Shown here: one piece after another, positions 48,011 to 57,255 of the stretch
Layout of the letters: every line of letters starts with the position of its first letter
Numbering within the stretch: the stretch's first letter is position 1
NCBI GenBank assembly: GCA_964431385.1
Contig: CAYSJM010000010.1
Coordinates: forward strand, 1-64,000
Direction of reading: 5' to 3'
DNA length: 64,000 bases
From: UTCHB3 sp964431385
Lineage (GTDB): Bacteria; Bacteroidota; Ignavibacteria; Ignavibacteriales; Ignavibacteriaceae
The notes under the pieces: model-generated
Database searches by the model: none
What the model saw: only the letters and a program-made list of their open reading frames with translations
What the model was told of the DNA's origin: nothing
Program-made: the position numbers and the translations under genes

Positions 48011-49324
48011 TTAATCTTTTGAAATTATCAGATTTGCAGCTGTTATACCGCTAAGAATAGCACCCTCTATTGTTGCGGGCAGACCTGTGTCGGTCCAATC
48101 CCCTGCCAGGAAGAGATTTTGAATGGGCGTCAGGGAGGGCATTCTTATTCCAAGATTGTCACCTCCACAAATAAAAGTCGCCCTCTTTTCTTTTATCATT
48201 TTATGCGAGATGACATCCGATTTTTGGATTCCGAGGTACCATTCCAATTCATCCAGGACAATCTTTAAGATTTCCGATTCCTCCTTCGCATTCCATTCGT
48301 TACTCGAACTTGTAACCGTTGTGATGTAATCTCCATGATTAAAAACCCACTGCACCGGTGAATTGATTAATGCCAGAAACTCATCTTTTAGAGGATTAAT
48401 TTTTAACAAAAGATGAAAGGTTGTGATTGATGAGTACTCCATCTCCCTTTCAACAACTTTTCCCAAAATATCCTGAATGCCTGTAATTTTTTTTATTGCA
48501 TGGTGTGGTAAAGCGAGAATTACATTTTCAGGATTTTCAATTTCACCTTCTCTAAATTTTATCTTTGTCACTTTCCCTTCCGCAAACTCAATTTTTTCGA
48601 GAGGATCGCTGAAATTTATACTCCCACCCGATTCTTTTATAAATTTTACGCCTCCATCCACAAAAAGTTCGCTTAGACCACATTTTGGGATGATGATATT
48701 TGCGTTATTCCTTCCCCTCAAAAAAATTTCCTTAAGCACTGTCGCAAATAATGATGCCGAAGTTTTTTCTAATGGTGAGTTCATTGCTCCGACACAGAGA
48801 ATCTCCCATACTCCCTTTAAAAGCTCATCAGTTTGTCCTTCTCTCTTTAACCAGTCTGAGACAGTCATGCTGTTAAGCGTGGTCGTTTCAAGAAAAAACA
48901 GCTTCCTGATGAATAAAATTGCTTTAACTTTCTGTCTAAACGAAAGAAAATTGTATCCTGAAATTGCCTGGAGAAAATTAATTGGATAAGGCAATATCCC
49001 ACTCTTCAAGCTGTAATGATTTCCAACTCTATCATAATATTTTACACATAATTTTTCCTGAATTGAGAGCTTATTAATAGAATCTGTTTTTTCAAGGAAA
49101 GAGAGGGTATTCTTGTAACAGCCCATCATTATGTGCTGTCCATTATCTATTGTAAATTTGGAATATGAGCCGGGGTTTGAGGGAAAAACATTGGGGAAAG
49201 AGTAAGCTCTTCCGCCACCTTTTTTTGAGGATTCGTAAAGATCTACAATATAACCATTCGAGGCAAGTTCAACCGCTGCTGAGAGTCCGGCAAGACCTGC
49301 CCCGGCAATCACTACTTTAGGCAT
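48011..49324 (-). CDS. hpnE: Hydroxysqualene dehydroxylase HpnE
   Basis: 437 residues of the FAD-dependent amine-oxidase/phytoene desaturase superfamily. The N-terminal Rossmann motif is VIAGAGLAGLSAAVELASNG, followed by RAYSFPN and DNGQHIMMGCY, which are typical of squalene-associated HpnE. The C-terminal FAD loop reads LFLAGDWTDTGLPATIEGAI. It reduces hydroxysqualene to squalene as the third step of the HpnCDE route. Its start overlaps the HpnD stop (TAATG). No squalene-hopene cyclase is in the window, so the end product (hopanoids or other) is not shown. Confidence 0.9.
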   Translation of the reverse strand: MPKVVIAGAGLAGLSAAVELASNGYIVDLYESSKKGGGRAYSFPNVFPSNPGSYSKFTIDNGQHIMMGCYKNTLSFLEKTDSINKLSIQEKLCVKYYDRVGNHYSLKSGILPYPINFLQAISGYNFLSFRQKVKAILFIRKLFFLETTTLNSMTVSDWLKREGQTDELLKGVWEILCVGAMNSPLEKTSASLFATVLKEIFLRGRNNANIIIPKCGLSELFVDGGVKFIKESGGSINFSDPLEKIEFAEGKVTKIKFREGEIENPENVILALPHHAIKKITGIQDILGKVVEREMEYSSITTFHLLLKINPLKDEFLALINSPVQWVFNHGDYITTVTSSSNEWNAKEESEILKIVLDELEWYLGIQKSDVISHKMIKEKRATFICGGDNLGIRMPSLTPIQNLFLAGDWTDTGLPATIEGAILSGITAANLIISKD

Positions 49325-50169
49325 TAATAGACTAATCTATACTTAGCCCAAACTCCGAGAGAAATTCCAACTTTTTCAACCTTGGAGAGATTGACATTAC
49401 GATTGTAAATATCGTATTTTTCGTTGATAATGTTTTTAAGAATACGGAAATAGATATGCTGCATGGCTCTGGCGGCAAACATATTCCCTTTGTCTTCTTT
49501 GTTGAGAGCACTTGTAGCCCTGTTAAAATAATCAACGGCTCTTGCCACCTGAAACTCCATCAATTTGATGAAATTGTCGTTGTAAACTGAGTCGAGAAGT
49601 TCGCTTTCGGAATAACCGAATTTCTTTAAATCTTCAAGCGGGAGGTAAATTCTGTCTTTGTCTGCATCTTTTTTGATGTCACGCAAAATATTTGTCAGTT
49701 GAAGTGCAATTCCAAGATTCTCGGCGAATTCGACAGCACTTCTATGTTTATAACCAAAGATCTCGATACACATCAAACCGACTGTCGAGGCAACCCGATA
49801 ACAATATAATTTGAGTTGTTCAAAAGTATCATACCTTCTTATCTTCAAATCCATTTCCATCCCTTTGATTAAATCAAAGAATGGTTCAACAGGTATATTA
49901 AATTGCTTAATTGTCATAGCAAGACGATTCATCAGGGAATAAGTTGAGGTACCTTCGAAAGCATGTTCAAGTTCTACCCTCCAATGGGTTAAGAGGTTAC
50001 TCTTCTCTTCAACAGTTCTAATATCTTCATCAACGATATCATCTGTTTCGCGACAGAATGCATAGACTGTAGTCATGGCATCCCGCTTGGGAGCAGGTAA
50101 TAGATTAAAAGCGTAGTAAAAACTGCTGTTACTCTTTTTTGAAATTTCTTTTGCTTGTGCTAATGACAT
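49324..50169 (-). CDS. hpnD: Presqualene diphosphate synthase HpnD
   Basis: 281 residues of the squalene/phytoene synthase family, condensing two farnesyl diphosphates to presqualene diphosphate. Both Asp-rich motifs are intact: RETDDIVDED near residue 40 and NILRDIKKDADKDRIYLP near residue 160. Between hpnC and hpnE in the standard order, with one-base overlaps on each side, which gives the assignment to HpnD rather than phytoene synthase. Confidence 0.9.
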   Translation of the reverse strand: MSLAQAKEISKKSNSSFYYAFNLLPAPKRDAMTTVYAFCRETDDIVDEDIRTVEEKSNLLTHWRVELEHAFEGTSTYSLMNRLAMTIKQFNIPVEPFFDLIKGMEMDLKIRRYDTFEQLKLYCYRVASTVGLMCIEIFGYKHRSAVEFAENLGIALQLTNILRDIKKDADKDRIYLPLEDLKKFGYSESELLDSVYNDNFIKLMEFQVARAVDYFNRATSALNKEDKGNMFAARAMQHIYFRILKNIINEKYDIYNRNVNLSKVEKVGISLGVWAKYRLVY

Positions 50170-51023
50170 TAAAAGATCGATTTTATGAATAAATAAAAAT
50201 AATCAAATTTACTGAGTGATGGACGCTTTAAATGTGAAGTGTAGCCGTCCGATTGTATTTTGTCTAAAATTGTTAAACCACCATGATATGTAGCAGAAAT
50301 CTGGATGCGGAGTCTCCCGTTTAGTGATTTCAGCAGAGGTTTTCCCTCATTCATGATCGTCCGAGCCCGTTCTACCTGAGCAGCCAACAAACCCGATACT
50401 TCACAATTTGAAGGGTGATTCATCAATATTTCAGGATCAACTCCATAAGAAATAATTTCCTCAATGGGAATATATAATCTATTTCGTTTAAAGTCAACTG
50501 AAAGATCCTGATAAAAATTAATTAATTGAAGAGCGGTGCATATTTTATCTGAAAATAAATACATTTTTTCATCGGTATATCCGTGAAGCTGCAAAATCAG
50601 TCTGCCGACCGGATTTGCTGAACGCGAACAATAATCGAGTATCCCCTCAAATTTATCATATCGGTTAACACTGATATCCTGCTTAAAAGCTGATATAAGG
50701 TCTATGAACAAGTTCACATCAAGTTTGTGATCACAAATGGTCTTTGCAAGAGCTTCGTCGAGATCTTCCTCATAACTGCCAGAAAGAGTTTTCTCAAATC
50801 TTTCTAAAAATATATCAAGCTCTTTTTCTCTTTCACCGGGTTCGAATTTACCTTCGTCGGCAACATCATCTGCAGTTCTTGCAAACCAGTAAATTATCGC
50901 AACATCTTTTCTAAGCTCCGATGGTACAAAAAGAGAGACCACCGGGAAATTTTCATAGTGAGATTTCGCTAAATGAAGAGCTTTAGTGTAACCTGATAAA
51001 GTTCTTTTCTCCATCATCCTCAT
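50169..51023 (-). CDS. hpnC: Squalene synthase family protein HpnC
   Basis: 284 residues, squalene/phytoene synthase fold. It has ARTADDVADE (about 48-57) and a second site LINFYQDLSVDFKRNRLYIP. In the HpnCDE pathway HpnC turns presqualene diphosphate into hydroxysqualene. First gene of the overlapping trio. Starts MRMMEKR; an internal ATG two codons later is equally possible. Confidence 0.88.
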   Translation of the reverse strand: MRMMEKRTLSGYTKALHLAKSHYENFPVVSLFVPSELRKDVAIIYWFARTADDVADEGKFEPGEREKELDIFLERFEKTLSGSYEEDLDEALAKTICDHKLDVNLFIDLISAFKQDISVNRYDKFEGILDYCSRSANPVGRLILQLHGYTDEKMYLFSDKICTALQLINFYQDLSVDFKRNRLYIPIEEIISYGVDPEILMNHPSNCEVSGLLAAQVERARTIMNEGKPLLKSLNGRLRIQISATYHGGLTILDKIQSDGYTSHLKRPSLSKFDYFYLFIKSIF

Positions 51024-51038
51024 TTCAATAAAAAGTAA

Positions 51039-51078
51039 ACGGTTCTCCCCTATTCACTAAAGAAACAGGAAGAACCGT
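51039..51078 (-). terminator. Possible terminator of the 51120 gene
   Basis: Stem ACGGTTCT (51039-51046) and AGAACCGT (51071-51078) with a 24-base loop; on the minus strand it exits into TTACTTTTATT. The long loop makes it moderate evidence. Confidence 0.5.
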
Positions 51079-51119
51079 ATTTAACAACCAAATAGTAAAA
51101 TTTAACTCATCCGCAGCCC

Positions 51120-51497
51120 TTACTCAGACTCGGCGGCATCCACAAACTCTTCAACCTCGGTTTTAAGATGAGTCTCAATTACTTTTAGCATATCTTTAAT
51201 GATAAAAAGATGATCATCTGTAAGACCATCCTTAAAATGCACATCTATATTATGCCCGGCTACATGAATGCAGAATTTATTTTTTCCGGTCAGAATACTC
51301 TCTAACAATTCTTTTTCATAAAGAAGTTTTAGAAGATACTCGGCATTCTCTTTAACATTATGTGCATGATTAAATGCTTTTTTAATTCTGTCAGCATTGA
51401 TCGATGCGTCCTGAAACTTTGCAAGCTTTTCGGCTGCATTGTTAAAATCAAACATCTGATGTGTCAAATGCTGATTCTTGGAAAGTGCGGATTCCAT
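51120..51497 (-). CDS. Small acidic helical protein of unknown function
   Basis: 125 residues, no signal peptide or membrane segment, mostly helical. It has one Cys, four His in the first half, and an acidic tail (EVEEFVDAAESE). No family is recognised. A good ribosome-binding site (AGGAG, 9 bases before the ATG) argues that it is a real gene. It lies alone between the squalene operon (96-base gap) and the tRNA-Leu gene. Cytosolic. Confidence 0.65.
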   Translation of the reverse strand: MESALSKNQHLTHQMFDFNNAAEKLAKFQDASINADRIKKAFNHAHNVKENAEYLLKLLYEKELLESILTGKNKFCIHVAGHNIDVHFKDGLTDDHLFIIKDMLKVIETHLKTEVEEFVDAAESE

Positions 51498-51658
51498 AAA
51501 GGATACTCCTGATTTTTATTCTTTGTACACGAAACTCGAATTGATTTGAAAGAAAATCAAAATTCATTTACCGAAAAGTAAAGAATTTTTTATACTGTAT
51601 GTTATAACCTAACAACTAAAAATGACATAATCAAGAGTTTTGTAAAAAAAATAAAAAA

Positions 51659-51683
51659 AAAGCTGAAGAAAATCTTCAGCTTT
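51659..51683 (-). terminator. Terminator downstream of tRNA-Leu
   Basis: A perfect 10-bp stem AAAGCTGAAG (51659-51668) and CTTCAGCTTT (51674-51683), followed on the minus strand by a long T-run (TTTTTTTATTTTTTTTA). Confidence 0.85.
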
Positions 51684-51694
51684 ATGAATTTTTG

Positions 51695-51778
51695 TGCCCG
51701 AGACAGGAATCGAACCTGCATGTCGTAACCGACACTAGAACCTGAATCTAGCGCGTCTACCAATTTCGCCACCCGGGC
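51695..51778 (-). tRNA. tRNA-Leu (anticodon CAG)
   Basis: An 84-base class II tRNA read on the minus strand: acceptor GCCCGGG pairs with CTCGGGC (one G-U), D-loop AAATTGGTAGACGC, anticodon stem CTAGA/TCTAG with loop TTCAGGT (anticodon CAG), a long variable arm (TGTCGG TTA CGACA-type hairpin) and T-arm with GGTTCGATTCC. The discriminator base is A. CCA is not encoded, so it must be added. It is followed by a terminator. Confidence 0.96.
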
Positions 51779-51833
51779 TTTACAAAATTCAGACTACAAA
51801 TTTACGCATTTTCCCGGAATTACAAAGCCCCGA

Positions 51834-54065
51834 TTACCATTCGCTGCCCGATGTGTCCGTTTTTTTACTTCCACCTTCACCCACATGTGCTTTTTCACAG
51901 ATTGGGATGGCTGAAGCTTCACTTGCCAATATATAATCGCTTACGACGGGACATCCCGGGCCTGCTTTTGCCAGAAATCCAACTCCTGAAGCACAAAAGT
52001 CAAATTTAATTAAATTTGGTGCTGTTACAGGGAATTCTTCTTTCGGATATTTTTTAATTTTATAAACTTGTGCCATGAAATCACCCCAAATCGGAAGTGC
52101 TGCGGTACCACCATAACCACCCTGGTATTTTATTCTCGCATCATCAAATCCGATCCAAACCAAAGCTACAATTCGAGGAGTGAATCCGGCATACCAGGCA
52201 TCTGTAAAATTCTGTGTCGTGCCGGTTTTACCAGCGGCAGGGTAAGGGAATCGTCCCTGAAGAGAAGCGGCAGTACCCGACTTCACAACATCCTCGAGCA
52301 TACTTATCATCATTACTGCTGATTCTTCTGAAATGGCTCTCCACTTCGATGGTGAGAATGGAACAAATTCGCTTTTATCTCTGTCTTCAATCTTTTTAAA
52401 CCAGTTTGGAGCAATATACATCCCTTTATTTGGGAAGACTGAGAACGCACCTGCAAGTTCAAGTGGAACAACCTCCGATGAACCCAGGGCAATAGTTGCG
52501 TTGTCTGCAAGGGGTGTTTTTAGCCCCATTTTTGATGCAACATCCCTGACTGAATTTACACTCACCACTCCATCAGTTATCATGCGAACCGCAATGATAT
52601 TGATTGATCTTTCCAAAGCAGTTCTTATCGGGAAAACACCTCCTGCCGATCCATCAGCATTTTTAGGCGAGTATCCCCCTTTCAGAGGTTCATTCGAAAC
52701 TCTAAACTGCGGATAAACATTAGATTTCTCGATTGCAGAGGCATATAAAATTGCTTTGTAAGTAGAACCCGGCTGTCTTTTAATCTGGGTGACATGATTG
52801 AGTCCAAATCCACGGGTTGTATCCGTACCACCAACCATGGCGAGAATATGCCCGGTACCAACTTCCAAAGCTACAAATGCTGCTTGAACCCTGGTTGCCT
52901 GGAACTTAACCGAATCGACAAACTTTTTATCTTTTTTCAGTTTGTCGTAATATTGTTGTTTTTCCTCTTTGGTAACCAGAATCTGGTATTCTTCATCATT
53001 CTTGATCGCTTTGTCAAGGATGTCATTTAACAATGCTTGTTTACCTGCCCAACTCCAATAACTGTCGAATCCTCTTTGCAACCTGTTGACATTGCTTACC
53101 ACAGCTCTATCGGCGATCATTTGCATTTCGAGGTCGAGCGTTGTATAAATATTAAGACCGGCAGTCAGAACATCAATTCCTGTAGCCTTTTCACTCTGAA
53201 TCATCTCGTTTTTAAGATATTCGAGGAAGTAAGGAGCTTTATTAACCAAAGCTTCTTTTTTCTCTCTCCTCAGTTCAATTTTCATAGCAGAATAATTTCG
53301 ATACTCTGCCTCGGTGATAAACCCGTCTTCCATCATATTCTTAAGAACCTGATTTCTCCTCTGTAAAGATCTTTCCGGGTATCTAATCGGGTCGAAATAG
53401 GTTGGAGATTTCAGCATTGCTACTAAAAGGGCAGATTTCTCCGGTGTAAGTTCTTTTGTTGAAACACCAAAGAAATTTTTAGCGGCACTCTCAATACCGT
53501 ATGATCGCCTTCCAAAATAGTTAAAATTGAGATACATTGTCAAAATTTCAGTTTTCGAGAAGGATCTCTCAATTTGAACTGCTGTTATCCACTCCCTTAT
53601 TTTTCGGAAAGCAAGCTCTGATGAACTTTCATCTCTGTCTTTAAATTTATAGAGGTTTCGGGCGAGCTGTTGTGTAAGTGTACTTGCACCCTGTGGTTGT
53701 CCAAGGAAAATAGTTTTAACCGCTGATTTAACAATTCTGTCAATATCAACGCCCCAGTGGTCAAAAAATTTCTTGTCTTCTGTAGCAACAAGAGCTTCTA
53801 TCAAATTTTTAGGAATGTCTCCATATTGCACTTCCACTCTGTTTTCGACATAAAAGTGACCGAGCAATTCTCCTTTAGTATCGAAGACTTTGCTGGCAAG
53901 AAAGAACTTGGGATTTTCGAGTTCCTCAATTTCCGGTAATCCGGATTTTACTTTCACCCATAGCACGGCAGAAATAAAGATGAAAAGAAGCAGGATACCT
54001 CCTGCTATTATCATATACTTGTGTTTCTTCTGTAACCGCGATTTTAAACTTTTATTTTCTGTCAT
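51834..54065 (-). CDS. Class A penicillin-binding protein 1A (transglycosylase/transpeptidase)
   Basis: 743 residues. An N-terminal inner-membrane anchor (about 18-38), then the GT51 glycosyltransferase domain with catalytic Glu96 in ATEDKKFFDHWGVD and GASTLTQQLARNLY (126-139), and the transpeptidase domain with Ser434 in GSTYK, SIN (487-489) and KTGT (613-616). It polymerises and cross-links peptidoglycan in the periplasm. All motifs are intact. Its ATG overlaps the lpxH stop by one base. An active S-T-Y-K serine means it is a beta-lactam target. Confidence 0.94.
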   Translation of the reverse strand: MTENKSLKSRLQKKHKYMIIAGGILLLFIFISAVLWVKVKSGLPEIEELENPKFFLASKVFDTKGELLGHFYVENRVEVQYGDIPKNLIEALVATEDKKFFDHWGVDIDRIVKSAVKTIFLGQPQGASTLTQQLARNLYKFKDRDESSSELAFRKIREWITAVQIERSFSKTEILTMYLNFNYFGRRSYGIESAAKNFFGVSTKELTPEKSALLVAMLKSPTYFDPIRYPERSLQRRNQVLKNMMEDGFITEAEYRNYSAMKIELRREKKEALVNKAPYFLEYLKNEMIQSEKATGIDVLTAGLNIYTTLDLEMQMIADRAVVSNVNRLQRGFDSYWSWAGKQALLNDILDKAIKNDEEYQILVTKEEKQQYYDKLKKDKKFVDSVKFQATRVQAAFVALEVGTGHILAMVGGTDTTRGFGLNHVTQIKRQPGSTYKAILYASAIEKSNVYPQFRVSNEPLKGGYSPKNADGSAGGVFPIRTALERSINIIAVRMITDGVVSVNSVRDVASKMGLKTPLADNATIALGSSEVVPLELAGAFSVFPNKGMYIAPNWFKKIEDRDKSEFVPFSPSKWRAISEESAVMMISMLEDVVKSGTAASLQGRFPYPAAGKTGTTQNFTDAWYAGFTPRIVALVWIGFDDARIKYQGGYGGTAALPIWGDFMAQVYKIKKYPKEEFPVTAPNLIKFDFCASGVGFLAKAGPGCPVVSDYILASEASAIPICEKAHVGEGGSKKTDTSGSEW

Positions 54066-54817
54066 TAATTCAAATCCGTAATTGTAAATCCGTTTTCATC
54101 CAAAAGCCCATAACAAGGTTGCTGAAACCAGGAACCAAGATTAATATATGCTCCGGAGCGGTGATTTTCAAATTTTCTTTTATGTGAATGCCCAAATATA
54201 ACAAAATCGAAGCCTTCATCTATCTTTTCCTGTGCGATGGCAACCAATCCGTCAACTTTTCCATAGTCTTTAACACCGGTGTAGTGTCTGCTTCCCTTAC
54301 TCGTTCCCCTTGCAATCCATAATCCCAAATCGGGATGAATAAGTCCGTAGAGGAACTGAACTGCTTTGTTTCTCAATACGGCTTTTAAAACTCTGTAACC
54401 GTTGTCATTTTTTACATATCCATCACCATGAGCAGTAAAAATCTTTTTCCCGGAACTTTTAAGAATAAGGAAATCTTCAATCAGATTCACAGATAATTCC
54501 TTTTGAAAAAAATCTCTGTGGAAAAAATCGTGATTCCCGATTAAATAATGAATATCAACACCTCTTTGAGAGCAATTGTATAAGGCTGTTAGCGTACGGA
54601 AAAAACCTCTTTGATAAACCTGTCTGTATTCAAACCAATAATCAAATAAATCTCCTACAATTACTACTGCCGATCCTTCCTGAGGGGTCTCAAGAAATTT
54701 TACGAGCGTATCTTCCCTTTTCCTGTCCGTTTCAACAGAGCCTGCACCAAGATGAATATCGGAAACAAAATAGACACTTGTATAATTTTTTTCTACAGTA
54801 TCAGACTTTTTAATCAT
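54065..54817 (-). CDS. lpxH: UDP-2,3-diacylglucosamine diphosphatase LpxH
   Basis: 250 residues of the calcineurin-like phosphoesterase family, which cleaves UDP-2,3-diacylglucosamine to lipid X and UMP in lipid A synthesis. Metal-binding motifs: VSDIHLGAGS, GDLFDYWFEYR, GNHDFF, FTAHGDGY and FGHSHKRKF. Length and the DYWFEYR stretch fit LpxH rather than a general phosphoesterase. It overlaps the downstream PBP1A gene by one base and the upstream aminopeptidase gene by eight bases, so the three are one operon linking lipid A, peptidoglycan and peptide turnover. Confidence 0.9.
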   Translation of the reverse strand: MIKKSDTVEKNYTSVYFVSDIHLGAGSVETDRKREDTLVKFLETPQEGSAVVIVGDLFDYWFEYRQVYQRGFFRTLTALYNCSQRGVDIHYLIGNHDFFHRDFFQKELSVNLIEDFLILKSSGKKIFTAHGDGYVKNDNGYRVLKAVLRNKAVQFLYGLIHPDLGLWIARGTSKGSRHYTGVKDYGKVDGLVAIAQEKIDEGFDFVIFGHSHKRKFENHRSGAYINLGSWFQQPCYGLLDENGFTITDLN

Positions 54818-56558
54818 TAGCCAACCGAAACAAAGTATAATTATCAGGATCGAGTTGAAATTTAACAGGTTTAAATTCCAGTTCGGTTTTTAATACATTT
54901 TCTTTTTTATCTACTCTAAAAGACTTGGTAGATAATTTTCCACTGCCCGAAAATTTAACATCGAGCAAAAAATTGTAAATTCTTTTTTCTTCTTGTATTT
55001 GATTCAATTTTAAAGAGACTTCATATCGCCCGTTTTTTTCCTGAACCTTCATCTCACCGGGTTCGAGGGTTAAAACTCCCTCACCTTCAAATAGCCATTG
55101 ATCGAAAAAATATCCAAAATCTTTTCCCGATATTTTGTTTGCAAGGATAATCATTTTTTGCGTGTTTGAGTTCAAAAACTTGTTCGTTTCATAATATTCT
55201 CTCAAGAATTTGAAAAAAACTTCATCTCCCATTTCATGTCTTAACATACGAAGTATCCATGCACCCTTTATATATACACCCGTTGAGAACAGTTCTTCAG
55301 ATGCATAGATGGGACCAGGAAAATACTGAGGATTTTTCTCCTGTTCCAGTACACCGTTCAGGTAATCTTTTCCTTCTTCCTTGCCGCTTCCTTCAAGATA
55401 TAACCATTCGGTGAAAGTTGCAAATCCCTCATTTAACCAAATATCTTTCCATGATTCCGGAGAAACAGAATTTCCAAACCATTGATGCCCAAGTTCGTGA
55501 ACAAAAATATTTGTGTTTGATGGGTAGTTATCTATAAAACCACTCCCAAATCCGGAAGCAGTCTGGTACTCCATCGCACCCATTTGCCATAAAAATGCCA
55601 CTACAGAATATTTTTCTCCCTGGAATGGATACTCTCCCAAATATTTTTCAAGTATTCTGATAAAATCTTTATGGTCGTCGATAATTCTTTTCAATTTCCC
55701 TTTTTGCCAGGGAAATCCGTAAATTGAAAGTTCAAGACTGTCGCCACTTATACTTCTTGTTTTTTCACTTTGTTGAATATATTTAGACGAATAAAACGAA
55801 ATTAAGTAAGAAGCAACGGGATAGTTTGTGCTCCAGTAAAAGGTTTTTGTTGCAGAACCACTATTTGTGACCACAGAATCCATCTTTCCTAAAGAAACAG
55901 AGGTGAAGGTTGAATCATTAGATATTGCGAAAGAAAGCGTGGCTTTATCATCAGGTTGGTCTTTGCATAACAACCAGTCTCTTGCGTTCTCAGGTTCATT
56001 AAGAGTGTAAATTACTTCAAGACCGTTGATTTTACCAAAAAAGAAGTTTTTCCGTTTTGATGGATTACCCGAATATTTGGCGGTAATTTCTATCGTGTCC
56101 TTCTTAATCTGCACTACATTTATCGATATTTTATCTTCATTTCGGGTAAAATCCACCTTTTTACCATCTACTTTGATTTCTGCTACCGAGAGATCTTTCG
56201 ATAAGTCAAGAGTTATCTCCCCATCTTTTTTGTTTTTCACTAACAAAATAGAAACTGTTGATTCTATGAGCTTTTTGGAGTGATCCAGTTTTAAATTGAT
56301 ATCGTAATGCAGAACATCGATTTTATTTTCCGAATCCAATCTGGTTTCAACCATCTGTTTCCTGAAGCCAAACCATTCGTACGAGTTTGGTGAGTCACTC
56401 AAATGTTGGAATAAACTGTTCCAGCCAAATAAAAAGCCAAATATTGAAGAGAGTATAAAAATAATCACAAGCTTTGAATTTTGAAATTTCATATTGCCAA
56501 AAATAACCATTCGATATAAATATTCACTCCAAAATTTGGGTAGTGAAGTCCTATCCAT
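54810..56558 (-). CDS. M1-family aminopeptidase
   Basis: 582 residues, or 560 if translation starts at Met23 (56492), which leaves the hydrophobic anchor LVIIFILSSIFGFLFGW nearer the N-terminus; no strong ribosome-binding site decides. M1 motifs: exopeptidase site GAMEYQ (327-332) and zinc site HELGHQ (354-359) with Glu377 in WLNEGFATFTEW. Shorter than full M1 enzymes such as PepN (870), missing the C-terminal helical domain but keeping a short C-terminal beta domain. It should act on peptides in the periplasm at the membrane surface. Confidence 0.88.
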   Translation of the reverse strand: MDRTSLPKFWSEYLYRMVIFGNMKFQNSKLVIIFILSSIFGFLFGWNSLFQHLSDSPNSYEWFGFRKQMVETRLDSENKIDVLHYDINLKLDHSKKLIESTVSILLVKNKKDGEITLDLSKDLSVAEIKVDGKKVDFTRNEDKISINVVQIKKDTIEITAKYSGNPSKRKNFFFGKINGLEVIYTLNEPENARDWLLCKDQPDDKATLSFAISNDSTFTSVSLGKMDSVVTNSGSATKTFYWSTNYPVASYLISFYSSKYIQQSEKTRSISGDSLELSIYGFPWQKGKLKRIIDDHKDFIRILEKYLGEYPFQGEKYSVVAFLWQMGAMEYQTASGFGSGFIDNYPSNTNIFVHELGHQWFGNSVSPESWKDIWLNEGFATFTEWLYLEGSGKEEGKDYLNGVLEQEKNPQYFPGPIYASEELFSTGVYIKGAWILRMLRHEMGDEVFFKFLREYYETNKFLNSNTQKMIILANKISGKDFGYFFDQWLFEGEGVLTLEPGEMKVQEKNGRYEVSLKLNQIQEEKRIYNFLLDVKFSGSGKLSTKSFRVDKKENVLKTELEFKPVKFQLDPDNYTLFRLAND

Positions 56559-56683
56559 TACCTCTTAAAGTGTGGAACCCAACTTTTGTCGGTCAGTTTA
56601 TTCACTTTGCCGAATAGTAAAATTTGTAAAAATGAAAGAAATTAATTTTGATCATCGAATTTTAATCTTTATGAAAGAAAACA

Positions 56684-57070
56684 ATGATCGTATATGTTTA
56701 TGTAATCGCAGCAACCATCGGTTTACTCACAATCGGCTTCAGCATCATATCAGCCATCATGCTCTCAAGAAAAACAGTCGTACAGATTGATCCGGTAAAT
56801 TCAGCCACACTTCTGAAATACTCTGTATTCGATAACCACAGAGATGTCCCTTATTCCAACACTGAAATTAAAACTGAATTTGAGGATGAAGTTGCAGATC
56901 AATACGAAGAGATGTATAATTACAAAAGAAGTGGATTTGCGGAAGAAGTTAACTATTATCCTCACGCACTTCGCGATTTTCGGACAGCCGGCAGCAGAAT
57001 AATGAGACCTGCAACCAATAATTTAAGAGTTTACAACTCAAGCCGCCCTGCTCCGATGCAATTCAGATAA
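56684..57070 (+). CDS. Small single-pass membrane protein of unknown function
   Basis: 128 residues. One transmembrane segment at the N-terminus (YVIAATIGLLTIGFSIISAIML) and a hydrophilic, Tyr-, Asn- and Arg-rich domain of about 95 residues. No family is recognised. It lies alone between the divergent aminopeptidase gene and a good terminator (57095-57120), so it is a monocistronic gene. The ATG at 56684 has no strong ribosome-binding site (GAAAGAAAAC upstream). Confidence 0.6.
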   Translation: MIVYVYVIAATIGLLTIGFSIISAIMLSRKTVVQIDPVNSATLLKYSVFDNHRDVPYSNTEIKTEFEDEVADQYEEMYNYKRSGFAEEVNYYPHALRDFRTAGSRIMRPATNNLRVYNSSRPAPMQFR

Positions 57071-57094
57071 GAGATTTATTTCTTTCATAATTTG

Positions 57095-57120
57095 AGGCTG
57101 TCCCTAATTTGGGATGGCCT
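57095..57120 (+). terminator. Intrinsic terminator after the small membrane protein
   Basis: Stem AGGCTGTCCC (57095-57104) and GGGATGGCCT (57111-57120), two wobble pairs, 6-base loop, followed by a T-run (TTTTTTATTTT). Confidence 0.85.
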
Positions 57121-57255
57121 TTTTTATTTTAAAAACCTCCGTATTAATCGTTTTCAATTTGTTATTAAAAAAAAATGTTGTAAATTTAGGAGTTAACTCA
57201 AATAACTCTCTTACCCCGCGTGGAGAATCATCAATACAATCAAAGGAGTGTTCTA

